A stretch of DNA of 5,494 nt from Chloroflexota bacterium (lineage in GTDB: Bacteria > Chloroflexota > Dehalococcoidia > Dehalococcoidales > RBG-16-60-22), in contig VGOH01000087.1 of the NCBI GenBank assembly GCA_016875955.1, positions 1 to 5,494 of the forward strand, given 5' to 3'. Positions 1 through 4,720 of this stretch are shown here, piece after piece. Positions within the stretch are counted from its first letter, which is position 1, and every line of letters starts with the position of its first letter. Below the pieces are notes generated by a model. That model did not search any database. It had not been told where the DNA came from and was given only the letters and a program-made list of their open reading frames with translations. A program made the translations under genes and the position numbers.

Positions 1-17
1 TTGATTTGTGGTCAGTG

Positions 18-23
18 TAGAAT
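18..23 (+). promoter_or_regulatory. Possible -10 box upstream of the zinc-ribbon gene
   Basis: TAGAAT matches the sigma70 -10 consensus TATAAT at five of six positions. It would start a transcript about 7 nt downstream, leaving a leader of roughly 36 nt before the ATG at 66. The matching -35 box would fall at or before the window edge, so it cannot be checked. TTGATT at 1-6 is too close (11-nt spacer) to be its partner. Weak call. Confidence 0.2.
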
Positions 24-65
24 CGACAAACCAATACTTATTTAGCTTTGCCAGAGAGTTGTGCC

Positions 66-761
66 ATGAGTGTTGCCAGACAGCTATACCAGCTGCAGGA
101 AATTGACCTTGAAATTGCTGATGAGGAACACCGGCTGGAGCAGGTGAACGGTCGGCTGGGCAAAAATGATGTGGTGGTGGCTGTCCAGCAGAAGCTGGAT
201 GTCGGCAAGGAGAAGCGGGCAGAGCTGCAGCATAAACAGCGTTCTCTTGAGGCGGAAATAGATGACCTGGCGGGCAAAATTAAAAAAGGTGAGGACGAAC
301 TGTACAGCGGACGAATCGGGAACCCTAAAGAACTATCCAGTCTGCAACATGAGGTTGAGCTGCTGAAAACCAAGCGCGACGGACTGGAAACGGAAGACCT
401 GGAACTCATGGAACAGGTGGAGTCAGTTGAGGCCAGTGTGGCCGCTTTGAAACAGGAACTGGCATTGATTGCGGCAGAATGGCAGCGCGAGCAGGCGCAG
501 TTGCAGAAAGATAAGGTGGCCCTGGAAAGCGGCCTGAATGACCTGAACCGGAAACGTCAGGCGCTGGCGGCTGAAATCGCGTCAGAGGCAGTAACACTTT
601 ACGAGCATCTCAGGAAAAACAAGGGTCTGGCGGTGGCCAGGGTGGAGCAGGGAATCTGCCACGGCTGCCGCATATCCCTGCCCTCCAGCGAGCTGCAGCA
701 GGCGCGAAGCGGCACCCCGGTGCAATGCAGCAGCTGCAATCGTATCCTGTACCTGCCATGA
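66..761 (+). CDS. Coiled-coil protein with C-terminal C4-type zinc ribbon (zf-RING_7/DUF164 family)
   Basis: Predicted 231-residue cytosolic protein. Residues about 5-190 are rich in Glu, Lys, Gln and Leu with heptad-like spacing and almost no Pro, as expected for a long antiparallel coiled coil. The C-terminus carries a zinc ribbon with two Cys pairs, CHGC (C198, C201) and CSSC (C221, C224), 19 residues apart. This layout matches the pfam02591-type family that includes Helicobacter HP0958, chlamydial CT398 and mycobacterial Rv2229c. Members act as scaffolds or nucleic-acid/protein-binding factors, and no enzymatic activity is expected. The ATG at 66 is preferred because AGAGAG sits 8 nt upstream. 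The in-frame TTG at 48 would add six residues but has no ribosome-binding site. The stop lies 7 nt before the RNase HI gene, suggesting co-transcription. The same pairing occurs in mycobacteria (Rv2229c-Rv2228c). Family identity is fairly sure; its exact role here is unknown. Confidence 0.87.
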   Translation: MSVARQLYQLQEIDLEIADEEHRLEQVNGRLGKNDVVVAVQQKLDVGKEKRAELQHKQRSLEAEIDDLAGKIKKGEDELYSGRIGNPKELSSLQHEVELLKTKRDGLETEDLELMEQVESVEASVAALKQELALIAAEWQREQAQLQKDKVALESGLNDLNRKRQALAAEIASEAVTLYEHLRKNKGLAVARVEQGICHGCRISLPSSELQQARSGTPVQCSSCNRILYLP

Positions 762-768
762 GCGGCGC

Positions 769-1170
769 ATGAAAATTGAGAAAACGATTTTGTATACAGA
801 TGGCGCCTCACGGGGTAATCCCGGTCCGGCCGCAATCGGCGCCGTGATTAAAGATGGTCAAGGCAGGGTGCTCGCCCGCATTTCCCGGCGCATTGGGAAA
901 ACTACCAATAATCAGGCGGAATACCGCGCCATTATCGCTGCCCTTGAGGAAGCGCTCCGGCTGGGCGCGGAAAAGGTTGAGGTAAGGTCCGATTCGGAAC
1001 TGGCCGTCAAGCAGATAAACGGTCGCTACCGCGTCAAGAACCAGGCGCTTAAACCGCTGCTCCAGCGGGTCAGGGAACTGCAGTCTTTGTTTCCGGCTTT
1101 CGCCATCGTGGCCATACCGAGGCATCAGAACACGGAGGCCGACCGCCTGAGCAATGCCGCTCTGGGCTGA
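769..1170 (+). CDS. rnhA: Ribonuclease HI
   Basis: Predicted 133-residue RNase HI, which cuts the RNA strand of RNA-DNA hybrids (R-loops, primers) in the cytosol using two metal ions. All four catalytic acidic residues are visible: D11 in YTDGASRGNPG, E51 in TTNNQAEYRA, D75 in VRSDSELAVKQ and D125 in NTEADRLSN. H119 in the PRHQN segment probably lies in the flexible loop where E. coli has His124. The protein is shorter than E. coli RNase HI (155 residues). It has no N-terminal hybrid-binding domain and no C-terminal phosphatase (CobC-like) fusion such as that of Rv2228c. The ATG at 769 gives a normal N-terminus starting just before the first beta strand. The Shine-Dalgarno sequence is poor, but the start is only 7 nt after the preceding stop, so translational coupling is likely. 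No strong plus-strand terminator follows directly; the palindromic element at 1202 may serve. Confidence 0.95.
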   Translation: MKIEKTILYTDGASRGNPGPAAIGAVIKDGQGRVLARISRRIGKTTNNQAEYRAIIAALEEALRLGAEKVEVRSDSELAVKQINGRYRVKNQALKPLLQRVRELQSLFPAFAIVAIPRHQNTEADRLSNAALG

Positions 1171-1201
1171 ACGCTTTTATTTGCCTGTGGTTGTTCTCTT
1201 A

Positions 1202-1386
1202 CTCACCCCTTGGCTCCCCCTCTCAAACAGGTTTGTTTTCTGCACTCATTTTAAATAATGTTTGAGGGGGGGAAAAAAAGAATTGGAGAGGGGGTGGAGC
1301 CCCCTCTCCTTTAAACTCCCCTCTCCAGCCACTAATGCCTGTAGTCTTTTACCCGTGATTCTGGCTGGAGAGGGGTCAGGGGTGAG
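1202..1386. repeat. 185-bp palindromic intergenic element with terminal inverted repeats and three internal hairpins
   Basis: The ends are perfect 9-bp inverted repeats: CTCACCCCT at 1202-1210 and AGGGGTGAG at 1378-1386. They enclose three hairpins. 1216-1229 pairs with 1259-1272 (14 bp, one G-U). 1285-1294 pairs with 1300-1309 (10 bp perfect, 5-nt loop). 1318-1331 pairs with 1362-1375 (14 bp perfect, 30-nt loop). The folded whole would be cloverleaf-like. The motif CCCCTCT or its complement recurs in six arms, so other pairings are possible. No ORF, no transposase and no obvious target-site duplication is seen. It resembles MITE- or REP-like elements made of C-rich/G-rich palindromes, but copy number cannot be judged from one window. 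It fills most of the gap between rnhA and rnpB. Confidence 0.6.
1285..1309. terminator. GC-rich hairpin, possible (bidirectional) intrinsic terminator
   Basis: A perfect 10-bp stem GGAGAGGGGG / CCCCCTCTCC closes a 5-nt loop. On the + strand it is followed only by CTTTAAA-like sequence, a weak U tract. On the - strand the hairpin is followed after five bases by seven consecutive T (A7 at 1273-1279), so its shape as a terminator is better for transcription running leftward, where no gene is visible. It could end the zinc-ribbon/rnhA transcript, or be just one arm of the palindromic element. Confidence 0.3.
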
Positions 1387-1427
1387 GCGCCAACTGCCAA
1401 CCAAAGGCAAACAGAGCCGCTGGATGG

Positions 1428-1456
1428 TTGACTAATAACACCCCTGATAATAGACT
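1428..1456 (+). promoter_or_regulatory. Sigma70-type promoter for rnpB
   Basis: TTGACT (1428-1433, five of six to consensus) and TAGACT (1451-1456, four of six) are separated by exactly 17 bp. Transcription would start about 7 nt downstream, at 1463-1464, which coincides with the 5' edge of the P1 helix of the RNase P RNA. This agreement with an independently defined RNA end is the main support. A TATAAA at 1456-1461 also exists but is spaced too far (22 bp) from the -35. Confidence 0.6.
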
Positions 1457-1462
1457 ATAAAT

Positions 1463-1822
1463 GGGTCAAGTAAACCGGGTGGCCGCCCCGGATTACCGGG
1501 GAGGAAAGTCCGAGCTCCACCGGGCAGGGTGCTGGGTAACGCCCAGGAGGGGTGACCCTATGGAAAGTGCCACAGAAACATACCGCCCCGCGTCAGCGGG
1601 GTAAGGGTGAAATGGTGGGGTAAGAGCCCACCAGCGACCGGGTGACCGGTCGGCTGGGTAAACCCCATCCGGAGCAAGGCCAAATAGAGGGATATAAGGA
1701 CGCCCGGCCTGTCCCCGGGTTGGCCGCTCGACCCCGATGGCGACATCGGGGCTAGATAGATGGCCGCCGTCCTTCCTGTATGGGGAGGATACAGAACTCG
1801 GCTTACAGGTTTACTTGGCCTT
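1463..1822 (+). ncRNA. rnpB: RNase P RNA (catalytic subunit of ribonuclease P)
   Basis: A ribozyme of about 360 nt that removes 5' leaders from precursor tRNAs together with the RnpA protein (not in this window). The ends pair as helix P1: 1464-1476 with 1808-1820, 13 bp with one U-G. The universal core is present: GAGGAAAGTCCG (1501-1512) and ACAGAACTCGGCTTAC (1791-1806), which form P4. GGTAAGAGCCCACCAGC (1619-1635) belongs to the P10/P11 region. The GGTAA of loop L15 (1657-1661), which pairs with the tRNA CCA end, is followed by CCGGAGCAAGGCCAAATAG. Hairpins 1635-1652 (GUGA loop) and 1732-1751 (GCGA loop) have perfect 7-8-bp stems with GNRA tetraloops. The sequence around L15 closely parallels E. 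coli M1 RNA, so it looks like the ancestral A type. The exact 3' end is uncertain by a few bases, and no U-tract terminator follows. Confidence 0.97.
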
Positions 1823-1839
1823 TGACTTAACTGGCTGAC

Positions 1840-1845
1840 GAGGAG
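1840..1845 (+). promoter_or_regulatory. Ribosome binding site of the S41 protease gene
   Basis: GAGGAG lies 7 nt before GTG 1853 and 10 nt before ATG 1856, so either start can be served. It lies only about 20 nt beyond the P1 helix of rnpB, so the protease leader begins almost inside the RNA gene. Confidence 0.6.
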
Positions 1846-1852
1846 TTGCAGC

Positions 1853-2995
1853 GTGATGTCTAAAGGGATGAAGTCTGTCCTCATAGTTTTAACCCTTATC
1901 GCGGTTATCGCCCTTACCTTTGGTATTGGCTACAACCTGGGCAGGACGCCCGCTGATGGCAAAGAAGGACTGGGGGTGGTGGAGGAGGCATGGGGTCTCA
2001 TCTTCAGAGACTACGTGGACCGTGACCGGCTTGATGCCGATGTACTCAGCAAGGGCGCTATTGAGGGTATGGTTAAGGCCCTGGACGACCCTTACACCTC
2101 CTATATTGATGCCGAAACGTACAAAGTCGGCATGAGCGGACTTGAGGGCGAGATTGAAGGCATTGGAGCACAGGTGGGGATTAGGGAGGAAAAGCTGACC
2201 ATTATCGCGCCTATTCCAAACTCGCCGGCGGATAAAGCCGGCCTGAAAGCGGAGGACGTTATTCTGGAGATTGACGGTGTGTCAACGGCGGAAATGAGCC
2301 TGGTGGAGGCGGTGCTCAAAATCCGCGGCCCCAAAGGTACATCAGTAAGTCTGCTCATTCAGCATAAAGACGCGGCAGGGCCGGAAGAAATCAAAATCGT
2401 GCGTGAAACGATTGAGCTGTCCAGCGTGGTCCTGGAAATGAAGGGGGACGTTGCCCATTTACAAATCACCCATTTCTCCAGGCGCACCGCAACCGAACTG
2501 CAGGCCGCGTTGCAGGAAATGGAACAGGCCGGTGCGAAAGGCATCATCGTGGACCTGCGGGGCAACCCGGGTGGGATACTTGATGCCGTGGTAGAGGTGG
2601 CCTCATATTTCCTGAAGGACGGCGTGGTGGTGAAGGTGGTGGATAACAGGGGCGGAGAGACCTCCCTCAATGTCAAACCGCGGGAAATCGTCACGGCGCT
2701 GCCGATGGTGGTGCTGGTGGACGGGGCCAGTGCCAGCGGCAGCGAGGTGCTGGCAGGAGCGTTGCAGGACCACGGACGGGCCACTGTGGCCGGGAACCAG
2801 ACGTTTGGCAAAGGCAGCGTCAATGTGCCGCGTGAGCTTCAGGACGGCTCAGGGCTTTACATAACCACGGCACGCTGGCTCACGCCTAATGGTCGGCTTA
2901 TTGAAGGTGAGGGCATAAAGCCGGATATTGAGCTTGAGCTGGAGGGCGATGAGGCCGTCCAGTGGGCCATTGAGTACCTGGCCAGCAAGCCATAA
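1853..2995 (+). CDS. Carboxyl-terminal processing protease, S41 family, with PDZ domain
   Basis: Predicted 380-residue CtpA/Prc-like serine protease, membrane-anchored and facing outward, which would trim or degrade extracytoplasmic proteins from their C-termini. A hydrophobic signal/anchor spans residues about 8-28. The N-terminal family motif GAIEGMVKALDDPYTSY follows at about 68-84. A PDZ domain occupies about 95-170, and the protease core about 195-360 includes VDLRGNPGG at 233-241. The nucleophile is S295 in ASASGSE and the general base is K320 in TFGKGSVN, 25 residues later as in E. coli Prc (S430/K455). The third triad position, normally Gln four residues after Lys, is Asn (N324). The start is GTG 1853 or the adjacent ATG 1856; GAGGAG upstream fits both. 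Length and domain order are normal for bacterial Ctp proteins. It heads a run of four same-strand genes and begins about 30 nt after rnpB with no terminator seen between. Confidence 0.93.
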   Translation: MMSKGMKSVLIVLTLIAVIALTFGIGYNLGRTPADGKEGLGVVEEAWGLIFRDYVDRDRLDADVLSKGAIEGMVKALDDPYTSYIDAETYKVGMSGLEGEIEGIGAQVGIREEKLTIIAPIPNSPADKAGLKAEDVILEIDGVSTAEMSLVEAVLKIRGPKGTSVSLLIQHKDAAGPEEIKIVRETIELSSVVLEMKGDVAHLQITHFSRRTATELQAALQEMEQAGAKGIIVDLRGNPGGILDAVVEVASYFLKDGVVVKVVDNRGGETSLNVKPREIVTALPMVVLVDGASASGSEVLAGALQDHGRATVAGNQTFGKGSVNVPRELQDGSGLYITTARWLTPNGRLIEGEGIKPDIELELEGDEAVQWAIEYLASKP

Positions 2996-3016
2996 TCGGA
3001 TAAGGGGTGTGATGAC

Positions 3017-3580
3017 ATGGCAGATAAACCGGTTAAAATGACGGTAAATAAGGCCAAAATAGCCATCATACAGGGTGATATAACGCGCCAGGCTACTGAT
3101 GCCATTGTCAATGCGGCCAATTCCAGCCTGATGGGCGGTGGCGGCGTGGACGGTGCCATCCACCGGGCCGGCGGCCCCGCTATTCTGGAGGAATGCAAGC
3201 AGATAGTGGCACGGCAGGGGCGGTTGCCCACGGGCAGGGCGGTGATTACCACCGGCGGCAACCTGCCGTCAAGGCACGTCATCCATACGGTAGGGCCGGT
3301 CTGGCATGGTGGCAATAAAGGCGAGGAGGAGCTTCTGGAAAGCGCCTACCGGGAAAGCCTGAAGGTTGCTGCCAAAAATAACCTGACCAGCGTCTCGTTT
3401 CCCTCCGTCAGCACCGGCGCTTTCGGGTACCCGGTTGAGCTGGCGGCCACGACCGCTATTAACACGGTTCTTGCATTTCTACGTAGGAAAGAAACATCGC
3501 TTAGGGAAGTGGTCTTCGTGCTCTTTGACTCGCGTACTTACGAGACATATGCAAAAGCACTTAAGGAAGTAACAGTGTGA
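3017..3580 (+). CDS. Macrodomain protein, MacroD/YmdB-type ADP-ribosyl hydrolase (O-acetyl-ADP-ribose deacetylase)
   Basis: Predicted 187-residue single-domain cytosolic protein. Known MacroD-class enzymes hydrolyse O-acetyl-ADP-ribose and remove mono-ADP-ribose from acidic residues. Visible motifs: QGDIT (19-23, adenine-contact Asp), DAIVNAANSSLMGGGGVDGAIH (28-49), which holds the catalytic pair N35 and D45 (equivalent to YmdB N25/D35), VIHTVGPVW (88-96), and the diphosphate-binding loop STGAFGYP (132-139). All key residues are intact, so it should be active. The ATG at 3017 is supported by AAGGGG about 9 nt upstream; the next in-frame ATG (codon 8) lacks a ribosome-binding site. It starts 21 nt after the protease gene and its last codons overlap the CvpA gene, so it is probably operonic. 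Its N-terminus is about ten residues longer than YmdB. No ADP-ribosyltransferase or sirtuin partner is visible here, so the substrate is unknown. Confidence 0.95.
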   Translation: MADKPVKMTVNKAKIAIIQGDITRQATDAIVNAANSSLMGGGGVDGAIHRAGGPAILEECKQIVARQGRLPTGRAVITTGGNLPSRHVIHTVGPVWHGGNKGEEELLESAYRESLKVAAKNNLTSVSFPSVSTGAFGYPVELAATTAINTVLAFLRRKETSLREVVFVLFDSRTYETYAKALKEVTV

Positions 3581-4077
3581 TGTGGCTGGTCAGCCTGTTT
3601 GTCATATTTATCCTTATCGTCAGTTTATTCGCTGGTATAAAAGAGGGCGCGGTAAGGCATTTTTTCAACCTGGTGGCGGTGCTCATCGCCACATACGTGG
3701 CTGGCTTTACCTATCATTTGCTTGCGGGATTGCTCTCGTTCCTCCCCGGTGAGAACTGGGAAGGTTTTATCGGTTTCTTCATCGCTTTTGCTATCATCAT
3801 TGCCTTACTGCACCTCGCTTTCTTCCTGCCGCGGAGGCTTATCAACAGAATCTGGAAGCGGGGGCTGATATACCGGCTGCTGGGCGGCGCCCTGAACGCG
3901 GTCAATGCCAGCATCGGGCTGACGGTGTTTGCCCTGGTGCTGAACGCCTTCCCCATTTTCGACTGGCTAGCGCGCTGGGTGGCGGGCTCCAGCATCATGT
4001 CATCTCTGGTGAGCGCTTTTGGCTTTGCCCAGGCACTGCTGCCTGAAGTATTCCGGTTAGCGAACACGGTGGTTTAA
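3577..4077 (+). CDS. CvpA family membrane protein
   Basis: Predicted 166-residue inner-membrane protein with four hydrophobic helices at about 3-19, 29-50, 63-84 and 103-123, then a short C-terminal tail. After helix 1, the segment AGIKEGAVRHFFNLVAVLIA fits the CvpA signature (Gly-x-x-x-Gly near the membrane edge, an Arg, then helix 2). LIYRLLGGALNAVNASIGLT before helix 4 fits the second conserved block, although Asn stands at two places (107, 110) where small Gly residues are common. CvpA was named for colicin V production; in other bacteria it affects envelope integrity, and its mechanism is not settled. GTG at 3577 gives a 4-nt overlap (GTGA) with the macrodomain stop and is 9 nt from AAGGA (3563-3567). 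The adjacent ATG at 3580 (TGATG overlap) is equally possible. The overlap implies translational coupling. Confidence 0.8.
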   Translation: MMWLVSLFVIFILIVSLFAGIKEGAVRHFFNLVAVLIATYVAGFTYHLLAGLLSFLPGENWEGFIGFFIAFAIIIALLHLAFFLPRRLINRIWKRGLIYRLLGGALNAVNASIGLTVFALVLNAFPIFDWLARWVAGSSIMSSLVSAFGFAQALLPEVFRLANTVV

Positions 4078-4090
4078 TACCGTTTTGAAA

Positions 4091-4096
4091 AGGAGG
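4091..4096 (+). promoter_or_regulatory. Strong Shine-Dalgarno of the DUF4389 gene
   Basis: AGGAGG, inside AAAAGGAGGT, lies 6 nt before the ATG at 4103. It is the best ribosome-binding site in the window. It fixes the start and suggests this last gene of the run is translated well on its own, without coupling to the CvpA gene. Confidence 0.75.
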
Positions 4097-4102
4097 TAGT
4101 AT

Positions 4103-4720
4103 ATGGCTGGTCAAACGTATCCGGTAACGCTCACCGGTGGACTTTCCATCCCACCGGCACGTGGGTGGTGGCTCATCAAATGGTTGCTGGCGATTCCACA
4201 TTTTATTATGCTGGTATTTCTCTGGATAGCGTTTATTATCGTGTGGATTCTCGCCTTTTTCGCCATACTATTTACCGGGCGTTTCCCCAGAGGCCTTTTT
4301 GATTTCAACGTTGGCGTGCTGCGGTGGTCATGGCGGGTGGGCTTTTACAGCTATCAGGCACTGGGGACAGACAAATATCCCCCGTTCACGCTGAAATCGG
4401 TGGACTACCCGGCCGACCTGCAGGTGGAGTACCCGGAGAAATTGTCCAAGGGACTGGCGCTGGTCAAGTGGTGGCTGCTGGCCATTCCACACTATATCAT
4501 TGTCGCTGTCTTTCAGGGCTGTGGTGGAGAAGAAAAAGGCTGGCCCGGCCTGGTCTTCGTGCTGGCCATCATCGCTGCCGTGGCCCTGCTTTTCACCGGC
4601 AAGTATCCGGAGAGCATCTTCAAGCTGGTTATGGGCATGAACCGCTGGTCATACCGCGTCTGCGCCTATGTGGCGCTGATGACCGACCAGTACCCGCCCT
4701 TCCGGCTCTGGGACAACTAG
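4103..4720 (+). CDS. DUF4389 family membrane protein with two tandem repeats
   Basis: Predicted 205-residue membrane protein of unknown function (DUF4389 family). It is built from an internal duplication, about residues 22-97 and 121-202. Paired motifs are KWLLAIPHF (26-34) and KWWLLAIPHY (122-131), FTGRFP (57-62) and FTGKYP (164-169), RWSWRV (74-79) and RWSYRV (181-186), and TDKYPPF (89-95) and TDQYPPF (194-200). The first repeat has one long hydrophobic run (22-57). The second is split by a Gly/Glu-rich insert, GCGGEEKGWPG (139-149), between hydrophobic segments at about 121-137 and 150-164. The conserved Arg-Trp and Tyr-Pro-Pro motifs probably lie at a membrane face. There is no signal peptide and no catalytic motif. 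It follows the CvpA gene by 25 nt, and its TAG stop shares a CTAG with the stop of the opposing mutM. The family assignment is fairly firm; the function cannot be stated. Confidence 0.85.
   Translation: MAGQTYPVTLTGGLSIPPARGWWLIKWLLAIPHFIMLVFLWIAFIIVWILAFFAILFTGRFPRGLFDFNVGVLRWSWRVGFYSYQALGTDKYPPFTLKSVDYPADLQVEYPEKLSKGLALVKWWLLAIPHYIIVAVFQGCGGEEKGWPGLVFVLAIIAAVALLFTGKYPESIFKLVMGMNRWSYRVCAYVALMTDQYPPFRLWDN

Noticed and set aside
1..45. Open frame from the window edge reading LICGQCRIDKPILI then a TAG stop, possibly the C-terminus of an upstream gene.
   Set aside because: Only 14 codons are visible. The single Cys-x2-Cys is not enough to name a family, and an open frame this short is likely by chance.
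1216..1272. The first long hairpin as a + strand intrinsic terminator for rnhA.
   Set aside because: The stem has a 29-nt loop and is followed by a run of A, not T, so it does not have terminator shape on the + strand.
1202..1386. The CCCCTCT/AGAGGGG repeats as a CRISPR array or tandem repeat.
   Set aside because: The copies alternate in orientation, are irregularly spaced and pair with one another; there are no equal-length spacers.
1558..1884. 108-codon ORF on the - strand.
   Set aside because: It lies almost entirely antisense to the RNase P RNA, whose structure explains the sequence; no recognisable protein motif.
2359..2823. 154-codon ORF on the - strand inside the S41 gene.
   Set aside because: Low-complexity Ser/Thr/Pro-rich translation, typical of the antisense of a GC-rich coding region. 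The S41 frame carries all the family motifs.
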